Assembly (NCBI RefSeq): GCF_036192275.1
Contig: NZ_CP108088.1
Coordinates: 4,465,501 to 4,529,500, forward strand
Source of the DNA: Streptomyces sp. NBC_00250
GTDB taxonomy: Bacteria; Actinomycetota; Actinomycetes; Streptomycetales; Streptomycetaceae
Length of the DNA stretch: 64,000 nt
Direction of reading: 5' to 3'
The notes under the pieces were generated by a model that was not told the origin of the DNA, did no database searches, and worked only from the letters and a program-made list of their open reading frames with translations. This document shows, piece after piece, positions 42,894-52,230 of this stretch; within the stretch, counting starts at the first letter, position 1, and the number at the start of each line of letters is the position of its first letter. The position numbers and the translations under genes were made by a program.

Positions 42894-43149
42894 TTGGTGG
42901 TCGTGGTGCGCCGGGATCCGAAGCCGTCCGGGATTCACAGCCGGCTCACGGCCTGCGACGATCCCTCGCGCGCACGACCGCTCTCCACCGCGGTGCCCCT
43001 CGGGCCCGCCCTCAATGCCGTTTCTCCCTCAACTCGTCTCCGGCAGAGCCGTAGGATCGGCGAGGCAGCTGTCGCCGCGAAGAGATCGCCGGAAGGCGTG
43101 CGCGCCGCGCCGGCGGTCGACTTCGCTGCTGATGCCGGGGAGGGGCCCA
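42894..43149. other. Upstream region of the kinase-FtsK gene
   Basis: The coding frame of the next gene is open here, but it lacks family similarity, and the ribosome site is GGGGAGGGG at 43137-43145. No other gene is supported. Confidence 0.4.
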
Positions 43150-45876
43150 GTGGAGGGGACACGCATTGTCGGCCGCTATCGGCTGATCGAACTCGTCGGC
43201 GAAGGCGGCATGGGCCAGGTGTGGCGCGCCTACGACGAGCGCCTGGGCCGGGAAGTCGCGGTGAAGACCCTGACAGCCGGTGGGAACGAACCGGACCCCC
43301 GTGCCATCGCTCGGTTCGACCGTGAGGCTCAAGCGGTCGCACGCCTCGACAGCCAGCACATCGTGACCCTGCACGACATCGGCTCGACCGAAGCAGAAGG
43401 TCGTGCACTGCTCTTCATCGTCATGGAGATGATCGGCGGACAGCCCCTCGACCACATCATCGAGCAGGGACTGCCGTCCCTCTCCGTGGCGGCCGGCTGG
43501 GGCGGTCAGATGTGTGACGGGCTCGCGACGGCACACTCGGCCGGAGTGCTGCATCGTGACATCAAGCCCGCCAACGTCATGGTCACGGCGCGTGGCGTCG
43601 TCAAGATCCTGGACTTCGGCATCGCCGCGTTCCTGGACACCACGTCACCCCACACGACGTTGACGGAAGTCGGGACGTCCGTCGGAACCCCGGCCTACAT
43701 GTCTCCGGAGCAGGCCCATGCGGTTCCGGTGGACCACCGGAGCGACCTGTACTCCCTGGGCTGTGTGCTCTACGCCCTCGTCACCGGTCGCCCCCCGTTC
43801 TCGGCGGCGAACCACGTCGCCCTGCTCGTCAAGCACGTCACCGAGACCCCGGCACCCCCCGGGCGCTACCGGTCGGGCCTTCCGGCCGGGTGGGACGAGC
43901 TGATCCTCGCGCTCTTGGAGAAGCAGCCCGCGCACCGGCCGCAGAGCGCGGCGGAGGTGGCGCATCGCCTGCGCGGCATGAGCGCGGCCCGCCCGAGTCC
44001 TTCCGCGGGAACAGCGATCCGGAAGCTGGCACAGCGTCTCTGGCGATCGCCTTCGCCGGTGCGGATCCCGCCCTATCCCTCGTCGCCTCCGCCGGCCCCA
44101 CAACGACGGCCGTTCGATCCTCGGGACGTCGCCGCAGCGGCTGCCGCCGCGCTCGACGGGGCGGTGCTCTCGGGCCTGCCTCCCTCGCCTCCGAGCGACG
44201 GCGCACCCCGGACCACCGCTGTGGCCGGCGAACAGGCCCGCGACATCACCGGCGGCAACGTCCCGCGTCAGTCGATCACCCGGCCTCTGCCACCCCCACC
44301 CCCCACCAAGGTCCTGCCGGAAGCGGAGGTGGCCGCGCTGTCCGGAGCTGAGGTGGCCGCGCCGTCCGGAGCGGAGTCCCGGTCGATGCCCGGGGACATC
44401 ACGTACGCGCTGCCGTCGCTGGATCTGCTGGAGCGGGGTGGGCCGGGCAAGACGCGTAGTGCCGCCAATGACGCCGTGGTGGATTCGCTCTCCAACGTCT
44501 TCAGCGAGTTCAAGGTCGACGCGGCGGTCACCGGTTTCACCCGGGGGCCGACGGTCACGCGGTACGAGGTCGAGCTCGGGCCCGCGGTGAAGGTCGAGAA
44601 GATCACGGCGCTGACCAAGAACATCGCGTATGCCGTGGCCTCGCCGGACGTGCGGATCATCTCGCCGATCCCGGGCAAGTCCGCGGTCGGCATCGAGATC
44701 CCCAACAGTGACCGGGAGATGGTCAACCTCGGCGACGTGCTGCGGCTCGCGGCCGCGGCCGAGGACGACCACCCGATGCTGGTGGCGCTCGGCAAGAACG
44801 TCGAGGGCGGCTACGAGATGGCCAACCTGGCGAAGATGCCGCACGTCCTGGTCGCCGGTGCCACCGGCTCCGGCAAGTCCTCCTGCATCAACTGCCTGAT
44901 CACTTCGATCATGATAAGAGCGACCCCCGAGGACGTCCGGATGGTCCTGGTCGACCCCAAGCGGGTCGAGCTCACCGCCTACGAGGGCATCCCGCACCTG
45001 ATCACCCCGATCATCACCAACCCGAAGCGGGCCGCCGAGGCCCTGCAGTGGGTGGTGAAGGAGATGGACCTGCGCTACGACGATCTGGCGGCGTTCGGCT
45101 ACCGGCACATCGACGACTTCAACCAGGCCATCCGGGACGGGAAGATCAAGCTGCCCGAGGGCAGCGAGCGGGAGCTCAAGACGTACCCGTACCTGCTGGT
45201 CATCGTCGACGAGCTCGCCGACCTGATGATGGTCGCGCCCCGGGACGTCGAGGACTCGATCGTGCGCATCACGCAGCTCGCGCGGGCCGCCGGCATCCAC
45301 CTCGTGCTCGCCACCCAGCGGCCGTCGGTGGACGTCGTCACCGGTCTCATCAAGGCCAACGTGCCCTCCCGGCTCGCCTTCGCGACCTCCTCCCTCGCCG
45401 ACAGCCGCGTCATCCTGGACCAGCCGGGCGCCGAGAAGCTCATCGGAAAGGGTGACGGACTGTTCCTGCCGATGGGTGCCAACAAGCCCGTCCGCATGCA
45501 GGGCGCGTTCGTCACCGAGGCCGAGGTCGCGGCCGTCGTGCAGCACTGCAAGGACCAGATGACCCCGGTCTTCCGGGAGGACGTCACCGTCGCCACCCGG
45601 CAGAAGAAGGAGATCGACGAGGACATCGGCGACGACCTCGACCTGCTGTGCCAGGCGGCCGAACTGGTCGTCTCCACACAGTTCGGCTCCACATCGATGC
45701 TCCAGCGCAAACTCCGCGTCGGCTTCGCCAAGGCCGGACGGCTGATGGACCTGATGGAGTCACGGAACATCGTCGGACCTAGTGAGGGGTCCAAGGCGCG
45801 CGAGGTGCTCGTCCCGCCCTATGAGCTGACCAGGGTGCTCGCCCTCATCCGCCGCGATGCGGGGCGCAGCGCCTGA
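43150..45876 (+). CDS. Ser/Thr kinase fused to an FtsK/SpoIIIE motor
   Basis: This is a 908-aa fusion. Residues 8-270 are a Hanks-type kinase: glycine loop G-E-G-G-M-G (18-23), K39 in V-A-V-K, H135-R-D-I-K-P-A-N, D155-F-G and a P-A-Y-M-S-P-E-Q activation segment. A proline-rich linker spans 270-415. Residues 415-908 are a full FtsK motor with Walker [10 protein letters not shown] (570-578), L-V-I-V-D-E-L and a gamma-type winged helix. The motor is close to housekeeping Streptomyces FtsK, but the N-terminal four membrane helices are absent. The start is GTG 43150. Confidence 0.9.
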   Translation: MEGTRIVGRYRLIELVGEGGMGQVWRAYDERLGREVAVKTLTAGGNEPDPRAIARFDREAQAVARLDSQHIVTLHDIGSTEAEGRALLFIVMEMIGGQPLDHIIEQGLPSLSVAAGWGGQMCDGLATAHSAGVLHRDIKPANVMVTARGVVKILDFGIAAFLDTTSPHTTLTEVGTSVGTPAYMSPEQAHAVPVDHRSDLYSLGCVLYALVTGRPPFSAANHVALLVKHVTETPAPPGRYRSGLPAGWDELILALLEKQPAHRPQSAAEVAHRLRGMSAARPSPSAGTAIRKLAQRLWRSPSPVRIPPYPSSPPPAPQRRPFDPRDVAAAAAAALDGAVLSGLPPSPPSDGAPRTTAVAGEQARDITGGNVPRQSITRPLPPPPPTKVLPEAEVAALSGAEVAAPSGAESRSMPGDITYALPSLDLLERGGPGKTRSAANDAVVDSLSNVFSEFKVDAAVTGFTRGPTVTRYEVELGPAVKVEKITALTKNIAYAVASPDVRIISPIPGKSAVGIEIPNSDREMVNLGDVLRLAAAAEDDHPMLVALGKNVEGGYEMANLAKMPHVLVAGATGSGKSSCINCLITSIMIRATPEDVRMVLVDPKRVELTAYEGIPHLITPIITNPKRAAEALQWVVKEMDLRYDDLAAFGYRHIDDFNQAIRDGKIKLPEGSERELKTYPYLLVIVDELADLMMVAPRDVEDSIVRITQLARAAGIHLVLATQRPSVDVVTGLIKANVPSRLAFATSSLADSRVILDQPGAEKLIGKGDGLFLPMGANKPVRMQGAFVTEAEVAAVVQHCKDQMTPVFREDVTVATRQKKEIDEDIGDDLDLLCQAAELVVSTQFGSTSMLQRKLRVGFAKAGRLMDLMESRNIVGPSEGSKAREVLVPPYELTRVLALIRRDAGRSA

Positions 45877-46058
45877 ACCGCGCATCCGCGGCGATCCGGG
45901 ACGCAGCGTCCGAACCGCCGGGGAGGATCAAGGCGCGGGCGAGGATCAAGGCTCGGGCGTGGAGACCACGGCCCGTTGCGACATTCGGTCGCGGACGGCG
46001 CTCGTGCCGCCGGGATCCTGGTGCTCCCGGGGTCGATGATCCCCTGCAACTCGTCGAC

Positions 46059-46086
46059 AGGGCCCCGCTGCTTGCAGCGGGGCCCT
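46059..46086. terminator. Terminator after the kinase-FtsK gene
   Basis: AGGGCCCCGCTG-CTTG-CAGCGGGGCCCT is a perfect stem. It lies between this gene and the convergent TetR. Confidence 0.8.
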
Positions 46087-46105
46087 TCGGCGTTGCCGGG
46101 GTCGG

Positions 46106-46750
46106 TCAGTGTTCCCCGGCGGGGAGGCCGGCTTCGAGGAGGTCGAAGACGTACGTGGCCTCCGGGGCCACGGTGGCGGCGATCCGGGCATTGGGCTCCC
46201 CGGCGAGCGTGAGTTCCTGGATCCGTTGGAACAGCAGGCGGTGGGCGGCGCCGAGGAGTGCCGCAGCGGCCCGGGGGGCGATGGCCGGGCGCTCGGGCGA
46301 AGGGTCGGCGGGGACGTCGGCCGCGAGGGCCTCGGCGAGGGCCTCCTCGCGCAGGTCGTGGAGTTCGCGCAGGCGGGCGCTCAGGGTGGGGCTCTCGGCG
46401 ATCATGCGGGCGAACTCCGGTCCGGCGAAGCCCGCGACGGGGTCGCACCGCTCCACCGCGGCGGCGAACTCGCGCCGCAGCACGGTGAGCGCCGATTCGC
46501 CCGCGGCCCGGTCGGCGACCGCGCGGGCCAGGGTCGCGGTGAACGCCTCGTGGTGGTCGAGAGCCAGGTCCTCCTTCCGCGGGAAGTAGTTGGTGACCGT
46601 CTTCTTGGCGACGCGGGCCGCCGTGGCGATCTCGGCGATGGTCGTCTGCTCGAAACCCTGCTCCATGAAGAGGCGGGTGGCGTGGTCGGAGATCAGCTGC
46701 CTGGTCTCCTGCTTCTTGGACTCGCGGAGTCCCATGCTCTCGGTACCCAT
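46106..46750 (-). CDS. TetR/AcrR-family regulator
   Basis: The 214-aa protein has an N-terminal HTH (about 25-60: T-T-I-A-E-I-A-T-A-A-R-V-A-K-K-T-V-T-N-Y-F) and a helical ligand domain. ATG 46750 is used; ATG 46735 is possible. Two similar inverted-repeat sites in its promoter region suggest it represses itself and the divergent 64-aa gene. The inducer is unknown. Confidence 0.92.
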   Translation of the reverse strand: MGTESMGLRESKKQETRQLISDHATRLFMEQGFEQTTIAEIATAARVAKKTVTNYFPRKEDLALDHHEAFTATLARAVADRAAGESALTVLRREFAAAVERCDPVAGFAGPEFARMIAESPTLSARLRELHDLREEALAEALAADVPADPSPERPAIAPRAAAALLGAAHRLLFQRIQELTLAGEPNARIAATVAPEATYVFDLLEAGLPAGEH

Positions 46751-46759
46751 GAGCGAATC

Positions 46760-46830
46760 TTACACGCGACGTAAAAATATGCTTGACGCACTCGCGCCGT
46801 CGTGCGTAAAGTTACACCCGTCGCAAAAAT
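46760..46830. promoter_or_regulatory. Twin TetR-operator-like sites
   Basis: TTACACGCGACGTAAAAAT (46760-46778) and TTACACCCGTCGCAAAAAT (46812-46830) are 52 bp apart, about five helical turns. They lie between the divergent TetR and the 64-aa gene. Confidence 0.65.
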
Positions 46831-46862
46831 CGCCTCGTAGAACCAGAGGGAAGAGGTCGCGC

Positions 46863-47057
46863 ATGCCGCATCTGCCGAAGCTGGATCCCGCCACGTTCAG
46901 CACCGCGAAGCTCGCCGCCGCCGTCGGCGGGCAGGACACGGGGCCGGCGCCCGTCACCGCCCAGCGGCGCCCGCTCCGCGAACTGCCGCGCACCGGCCAC
47001 CGCGGGGCGCCCACCGCCACCCGCAACCGGATCCAGGCGCCGCGGCGCACGTACTGA
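46863..47057 (+). CDS. Small basic protein (64 aa)
   Basis: ATG 46863 follows GAAGAGG. The product is Arg/Pro-rich (P-T-A-T-R-N-R-I-Q-A-P-R-R) and has no domain I can name. It is divergent from the TetR gene, behind its twin operator sites, so it is the likely target. A short unstructured protein of unknown function. Confidence 0.65.
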   Translation: MPHLPKLDPATFSTAKLAAAVGGQDTGPAPVTAQRRPLRELPRTGHRGAPTATRNRIQAPRRTY

Positions 47058-47173
47058 GACCCGGCCCCGCCCACCTGGCCGCTTGACCGCTTGATTTCTT
47101 GACCGCTCCACCGCTCCACCGCTCGACCACCTGATCGCCTGATCGCCTGCCGCCTGACCAGCGAGGAGTCGCC

Positions 47174-47578
47174 GTGAACGTCTCAACCTCCACCCTCTCC
47201 CTCACCGTCGCCGACGTGGACGCCTCCCGCGAGTTCCTCACCACCCACCTCGGCTACCAGGTGGCCATGGCCGCCGACGGCTTCGCCTCGCTGACCCGCG
47301 AGGACGCCGCCGTCGACATCGTGCTGCTCAGCCGGGGCACCGAGGTACTCCCGCCCGAGCAGCGCGACCAGCAGGCCGCCGGCCTGATCCTGGCGCTGAC
47401 CGTGACCGACCTCGCGGCGGAAGAGGCCCGCCTGCGCGCTGCGGGCGCCCCCATCACGATGCCGCTGCGCGAAGAGCCCTGGGGCGAGCGCCTGTTCCAG
47501 CTGACCGACCCCAACGGCGTCGTCGTCCAGCTGGTCGAATGGGTCACGCCCTCCGCCGCACACGGCACGACCGAGTAG
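47174..47578 (+). CDS. VOC-family protein (glyoxalase/bleomycin-resistance fold)
   Basis: The 134-aa single-domain protein has two beta-alpha-beta-beta-beta modules (L-S-L-T-V-A-D-V-D-A-S-R-E-F at the N-terminus and L-T-D-P-N-G-V-V-V-Q-L-V-E at the C-terminus). GTG 47174 has GAGGAG upstream. It may bind a metal and a small molecule. The 110 bp before it are low-complexity. Confidence 0.88.
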   Translation: MNVSTSTLSLTVADVDASREFLTTHLGYQVAMAADGFASLTREDAAVDIVLLSRGTEVLPPEQRDQQAAGLILALTVTDLAAEEARLRAAGAPITMPLREEPWGERLFQLTDPNGVVVQLVEWVTPSAAHGTTE

Positions 47579-47599
47579 GAGACCCCCGCGATGCGGGGA

Positions 47600-47643
47600 A
47601 CGCCGGTGGGCCGGGACGCTGATGCGTTCCGGCCCACCGGCGT
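47600..47643. terminator. Terminator after the VOC gene
   Basis: ACGCCGGTGGGCCGGGA pairs with TTCCGGCCCACCGGCGT with a 10-nt loop, between two convergent genes. Confidence 0.8.
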
Positions 47644-47660
47644 ACGTGCGTTCCGCCCGC

Positions 47661-48245
47661 CTACACGGGGCAGGGGCGGTACTCGAGGCTGAGCTCGCGG
47701 TCGACGGCGTAGCTGGTCCGCATCGACGCGTCGATCACCTGCTGCCAGGAGCCGTACTTGGCGTACAGCTGGTCCGCGGTGGGGCCGAGCGGGTTGCCGT
47801 ACTTGGCGACGTTCCGCTCCTCCAGGATCCGGACCTCCTCCCGGGTCATACCGGCGCGGGTGATCTCCTTGGCCTGGTTCCGCATGTCGACCAGCTCCCG
47901 GGCGATCTCCTCGTCCGTGGCACCCGCCTCCCGCATGGCGGCCTCCGTGCGGTGCATGTCCTCCAGGAGCCCGTGGTACCGCATCCGGGTCCGCTGTGCC
48001 TCGACCTTCTCGTCCATCGGCAGAACGCGGATCCGGCACACGACCGGGTCGGCGCTGGGACAGGGATCGTCGGCGGATACAGGCCGGGCGAGCGGCGCCG
48101 TGATGACGGAACCGCATGCCTCCACGGCGCCGGCACCGGATGAACCGGCGGTGGCCAGGAGGGCGACGGCGGCCACGAGTGGCAGAAGCGCTCGGCGCAG
48201 CCTGGAGGACGAAGAGGACGGGGAAGGGGAAGGGGAATTCGGCAT
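47661..48245 (-). CDS. Secreted protein of unknown function
   Basis: The 194-aa protein has a signal peptide (basic R-L-R-R then a hydrophobic segment A-L-L-P-L-V-A-A-V-A-L-L) with likely cleavage near residue 36. A mostly helical mature region follows (E-E-I-A-R-E-L-V-D-M) and ends R-P-C-P-V. The ATG at 48245 keeps the signal peptide. A cysteine after the signal is possible, but the lipobox is weak. No function is known. Confidence 0.7.
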   Translation of the reverse strand: MPNSPSPSPSSSSSRLRRALLPLVAAVALLATAGSSGAGAVEACGSVITAPLARPVSADDPCPSADPVVCRIRVLPMDEKVEAQRTRMRYHGLLEDMHRTEAAMREAGATDEEIARELVDMRNQAKEITRAGMTREEVRILEERNVAKYGNPLGPTADQLYAKYGSWQQVIDASMRTSYAVDRELSLEYRPCPV

Positions 48246-48533
48246 GCGGGCATCTTTGGGGACGCCGCCGCACCCCCTCGCGCAGGCGCACCGATGATCA
48301 CCCCTACGGGGCGCCGGGAGGGTGAGCCGGCCGCGCAGCGGGCGGCTGTGCGGGGCTAACACGACGTCACCGGCGACCAGTTCGCCACCCCTGAAGGTGC
48401 TGCGGGTTCCACGGGGCCGCGTTCACTGGATCGGGGGGTGATGGGAGGGAGGGACGTTACTGCGACCACCGGTGTGTAGTGATGTCGATACTTTCTGTGA
48501 TGACCAGTCGGCTCGACCAAACAGGGGTTATCG
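48246..48533. other. Divergent intergenic region
   Basis: Promoters of the two flanking secreted-protein genes should lie here. I see no clear hairpin or operator. Confidence 0.35.
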
Positions 48534-48947
48534 ATGAGGAAGTTCGCTACGGCGGTGGTGGCCGCGGGGCTGTTCTTCGGGGGGATGGGGGTGGCGGTGG
48601 CGGACTCGTGGCATTCCGTCAAGGATCCTCTGACAACCACGGGAGCCCACTTTGAAGACGTGGAGTACAGGTGGGAACCAGCAGGAGAGAAGCACGGAGC
48701 GTTTCGTTTCAGGGGTTCCTTGCGTGACGGCAACTACTCCGACGGCCACAACACCTACGTGGAGGTGAGGGCACACTCCTACGGATGGCAGCGATTCAAG
48801 GGCGTACAGAAGAGCAGCGTCCAGCTGGAGAACATCGTCTACGACGGCGCGACTCGCTACACGAATTCAGCTGACATGCGAGTGTGCCGGGACCGCGGGT
48901 CGCTACGTCCGAACAACTGCTCGCCGATTCGCCCCTTCAAGCGCTAG
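48534..48947 (+). CDS. Small secreted protein
   Basis: The 137-aa protein has a signal peptide (R-K-F-A-T-A-V-V-A-A-G-L-F-F-G-G) with likely cleavage after A-V-A-D. The mature part is beta-rich and has two cysteines near the C-terminus that could pair. The family is unknown. It lies upstream of the ABC exporter genes. Confidence 0.7.
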   Translation: MRKFATAVVAAGLFFGGMGVAVADSWHSVKDPLTTTGAHFEDVEYRWEPAGEKHGAFRFRGSLRDGNYSDGHNTYVEVRAHSYGWQRFKGVQKSSVQLENIVYDGATRYTNSADMRVCRDRGSLRPNNCSPIRPFKR

Positions 48948-49010
48948 CAGTCAACGGTTCGGGGAGCCGTCGACCAGCGGCTCCCCTCGTCAAAGGGAGT
49001 GCGAACCACG

Positions 49011-49685
49011 ATGGACGTCATCCTTCGCGCCGACGGCGTGGATCTCTTCTACGGCACTCAGCAAGCTGTAAGCAATGCCGACTTCACACTCAAGCGCGGT
49101 GAAGTTGCCGCCATCATGGGCAGCAGTGGGTCGGGCAAGTCGTCGTTGCTGTACTGCCTTGCCGGCGTTCTACCTCCCACCAACGGCACTGTGACCTTCG
49201 ACGGGGTGCAGCTTTCGACGCTGCCCGACGGGGAGCTGAGCGCCATGCGTCGTACCCGCCTCGGGTTCGTATTCCAGTACGGGGAGTTGCTGCCCGAACT
49301 GACCGTCGAGGAGAACGCGGCGCTTCCCCTCCGGCTCGCCGGGATCAGCAAGACGCATGCCCACGCGGTGGCCGCCCAGGTACTGGGGCGGCTCGGGATG
49401 GGTGATCTGTTGCGGCGCAGGACCTCGAAGCTGTCGGGGGGCCAGAGTCAGCGCGTTGCGGTTGCGCGGGCTCTGGTCCACCGACCGGACGTGGTGTTCG
49501 CGGACGAGCCGACCGGGGCACTCGACAGCGCCAACGCGGCTGCTGTGCTGGAGGAGTTTCTTCAGCTGGCGCGGAGACAGAAGACGGCCGTGATCATCGT
49601 GACGCACGATGCCGACGTCGCCGCGAGGGCCGATACGCAGTACACGATGTCGGACGGCCTCCTGTCTCAAAGGGTGGCTGTGTGA
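49011..49685 (+). CDS. ABC transporter ATP-binding protein (MacB/LolD-like)
   Basis: The 224-aa ATPase has Walker A G-S-S-G-S-G-K-S-S, signature L-S-G-G-Q-S-Q-R-V, Walker B V-V-F-A-D-E-P-T-G-A-L-D and a switch His (V-T-H-D). ATG 49011 is preferred over GTG 48999. It overlaps the next gene by 4 bp, and the two form an export pair. Substrates of this group include peptides and lipoproteins. Confidence 0.93.
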   Translation: MDVILRADGVDLFYGTQQAVSNADFTLKRGEVAAIMGSSGSGKSSLLYCLAGVLPPTNGTVTFDGVQLSTLPDGELSAMRRTRLGFVFQYGELLPELTVEENAALPLRLAGISKTHAHAVAAQVLGRLGMGDLLRRRTSKLSGGQSQRVAVARALVHRPDVVFADEPTGALDSANAAAVLEEFLQLARRQKTAVIIVTHDADVAARADTQYTMSDGLLSQRVAV

Positions 49686-51934
49686 ACGCGTTCACCCTCG
49701 GACTTCGCCTGCTGTGGGGCAGTGGGCGTCGGGGAAGGGCCCGCTTTCTCTTGATGGCACTCGGCTCGGCGCTCGGAATCTCCTGCCTTGCGGCAGTCCT
49801 CGCCATTCCGTCGATCCTCACAGCTCATGACGCTCGCACGGCCGCTCGTGAACCGAACCCAGGCACAAGTAACGTTCTGTACCAGGAATTTCGGGATCCG
49901 TATGGTTCACGGCCACTCCATCGGGTCTTCGTGGCGCAGACGAGTCCTGGGCCCACCCCTGTACCCCCGGGTATCAAGAAGCTTCCCGGTGCCGGTGAAG
50001 CAATCATCTCACCGAAGCTCGGTGAGATCCTGGCTACACACCCGGGGACAGCCGGTCTCGTCCCCGGCCGCGTGACCGGCACCATCACGCCGGAGGGATT
50101 GGGCGACTCCGAAGATTTGTATGCGTACATCGGCACCACTCCAGCGACGCTGACCGAAGCAGAGGAACTGGGCAGCTTCGGCACCAGCCAGTCGTGGCGT
50201 CAGATCGTCGAGCCGACGACGCTCAATATCTTGCGCTTCACCCTCGGGTGCATCGTGCTGTTACCACTCGTCATCTTTCTCTCCGTCTGCGCCCGGCTCT
50301 CCGGAGAGTCACGCGCCCGACGGCTCGCTGCCCTCCGGCTCGTCGGACTCAGCATGAAGGACACCCTGCGGGTCAACGCCGCGGAGAGCGCCGCCGCCGC
50401 CCTGCTCGGGGCCGTACTCGGGATCGCGGGGTACGTCGGGGCCAACGAGGTGATGGCACGGGTCGGATTGCCCGGGCTGCACTGGTACCCGGCCGATGGC
50501 CGGCCCTCAGTGGCGACCCTGGCCGTGTGCCTGCTCGGGTGCCCGGCGCTCGCATGGTTCGTGGGGCAGTTCAGTGCGCGGCGGGCCGCCCTGTCCCCGA
50601 TCAGTGTGCGGCGTACGGGAGAGCGCAAGCCTCCGAAGAAGTTCGGGATGCTGCTGCTAGTCCCTGGCCTCGGCATCATCGGGGGGTACTGCGTGCTCAG
50701 CGTGGTGGGGCGTGACCCCTCAGGAGGGTCAGCCAATTCGGTGCTGGTACCCGGTGCCGTGCTGTTTACCGGAGCCGGGCTCGTCTTCGGGTTGGCGCCG
50801 ATCACGGCGTGGCTGGCGCGGCGGCTGGCAGGATCAGCAGACTCATTGCCAGTGGTGTTGGCGATGCGGCGTACGGAGGTCGATCCGGGAGCATCATTGC
50901 GGGTGGCCACTGGGCTTGTGCTGCTGGTGTTCGGAGCCTCACTCACTCACGGCGTGCTAGTCGAACTGGATCAAGTAGGCCGCCCTAGCAACCCCGTCCA
51001 GGAGTACAGCCTGCCGTTCTCCCAGCTGAGCACCCATCAACAGGTGGAGACGGCCCGGGTGGCAGATGTGCAGGCCCATGCGATGTCTTCGGCCTCGTGG
51101 TACGAACCCTCTGGGAACCGCCCTTCTCGAACCCTGGCCGTAGTTGCCACATGCCGGCAGCTCGATGCCTTCGTGGAGGAGGCGGAAGGATGCATGGAGC
51201 ACAAGGTGCTGCGAATCCGTGATCGGAACTTCTCTGTCGACGCAGATGCCCTGCCAGGCAGAAAGTTCCCGTTCTTGCTGAGCAATGGCCGAAAGCTCGA
51301 CGTCACCGTCCCAGAGGCGAGTGTCACGGTTCGCGCCTACCAGCCGTCGAACTTTTCCGGACCCAGCCTGCTCATTCCACCATCGTTGATCCCCAAGGGA
51401 ACTGTCCTCTCCCAAGGAAATCTCGTTCTTCTCAGCGACGCCGACCCCGCTACCATCCGTTCCGTTCTCGACGGCATCGGGGCCATCGCGCCCACCTCCT
51501 CCGTCGAGCCCGTCGGGATCGTCATCGACTCGCTCGCTCAGCTCACCGTCATCCGGAGTCTGCTGGCCGTCGGGATGGTGCTCGGGCTTGTCATCGGGGT
51601 GGCCGCGTTCGTGGTGTCCGTGGCCGATCGGGCCATGGAGCGGCGGGGGCAGGTGACTGCGCTGGCCTTGTTGGGGGCTCGGGCGGGGACGTTGCGGGGG
51701 GTGCAGGTCATGCAGGTGTTGTTGCCGCTCGTGGTGGGGTTGGGGGCGGCGATCGTCACCGGGTGGCTTGCCGAGTCCAGTTATCTGATCACCGGGGGTG
51801 GGGCTGTGCACTGGGACTGGGACGGGTTGCCGTTGCTGTTCGTCTGTGCGCTCGGGGTGCTGCTCGCCGCCGCGCTCGCTTCCGTGCCGATGGTGCGGCG
51901 GCACATCGATCCCGAGCACATTCGGCGGGATTGA
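49682..51934 (+). CDS. FtsX-like ABC transporter permease
   Basis: The 750-aa permease has an N-terminal helix, an extracytoplasmic domain and two FtsX-type membrane blocks (about residues 180-260 and 610-740), the MacB/FtsX layout for extracytoplasmic substrate extraction. It starts with GTG overlapping the ATPase stop. Leu194 is TTA (50261-50263), which may tie expression to development. Confidence 0.9.
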   Translation: MNAFTLGLRLLWGSGRRGRARFLLMALGSALGISCLAAVLAIPSILTAHDARTAAREPNPGTSNVLYQEFRDPYGSRPLHRVFVAQTSPGPTPVPPGIKKLPGAGEAIISPKLGEILATHPGTAGLVPGRVTGTITPEGLGDSEDLYAYIGTTPATLTEAEELGSFGTSQSWRQIVEPTTLNILRFTLGCIVLLPLVIFLSVCARLSGESRARRLAALRLVGLSMKDTLRVNAAESAAAALLGAVLGIAGYVGANEVMARVGLPGLHWYPADGRPSVATLAVCLLGCPALAWFVGQFSARRAALSPISVRRTGERKPPKKFGMLLLVPGLGIIGGYCVLSVVGRDPSGGSANSVLVPGAVLFTGAGLVFGLAPITAWLARRLAGSADSLPVVLAMRRTEVDPGASLRVATGLVLLVFGASLTHGVLVELDQVGRPSNPVQEYSLPFSQLSTHQQVETARVADVQAHAMSSASWYEPSGNRPSRTLAVVATCRQLDAFVEEAEGCMEHKVLRIRDRNFSVDADALPGRKFPFLLSNGRKLDVTVPEASVTVRAYQPSNFSGPSLLIPPSLIPKGTVLSQGNLVLLSDADPATIRSVLDGIGAIAPTSSVEPVGIVIDSLAQLTVIRSLLAVGMVLGLVIGVAAFVVSVADRAMERRGQVTALALLGARAGTLRGVQVMQVLLPLVVGLGAAIVTGWLAESSYLITGGGAVHWDWDGLPLLFVCALGVLLAAALASVPMVRRHIDPEHIRRD

Positions 51935-52010
51935 GGTTGCCGCGCCGATGAGTTTTCGGTGAGGTGGGGGTCCTACCTTGAGTTGCCCCGCCCACACCGA
52001 GGAGATTCCC

Positions 52011-52220
52011 GTGGCCGAGAACGTCGTCAAGGGTCCTGCCAGCTACTTCCCTTCCATCGAGAAGAAGTACGGGCGGCCGGTCTCCGAGTGGCAGGAGCTC
52101 ATCCGTTCCTCGCCGCTCACCAAGCACATGGAGCTGGTCTCCTGGTTGAAGGCCGAGCACGGGCTGGGCCACGGGCACGCGAACGCGCTCGTGGCCCACA
52201 CGCTTGCCGAGGGGAAGTAG
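52011..52220 (+). CDS. DUF4287 protein
   Basis: The 69-aa protein has the typical G-P-A-S-Y-F-P-S-I-E-K-K-Y-G-R-P start and H-G-x-G-H-G-H-A-N-A-L end. GTG 52011 follows GAGGAG. These small proteins are common in actinobacteria with unknown function. Confidence 0.9.
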   Translation: MAENVVKGPASYFPSIEKKYGRPVSEWQELIRSSPLTKHMELVSWLKAEHGLGHGHANALVAHTLAEGK

Positions 52221-52230
52221 CGGCACCTGC

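Noticed and set aside
42835..43149. Upstream extension of the kinase-FtsK protein
   Set aside because: It lacks kinase-like sequence and runs through the attR terminator. The GGGGAGGGG site supports GTG 43150.
43150..45876. Conjugative TraB-type translocase of the element
   Set aside because: It lies outside attR, and its motor resembles housekeeping FtsK, not AICE TraB.
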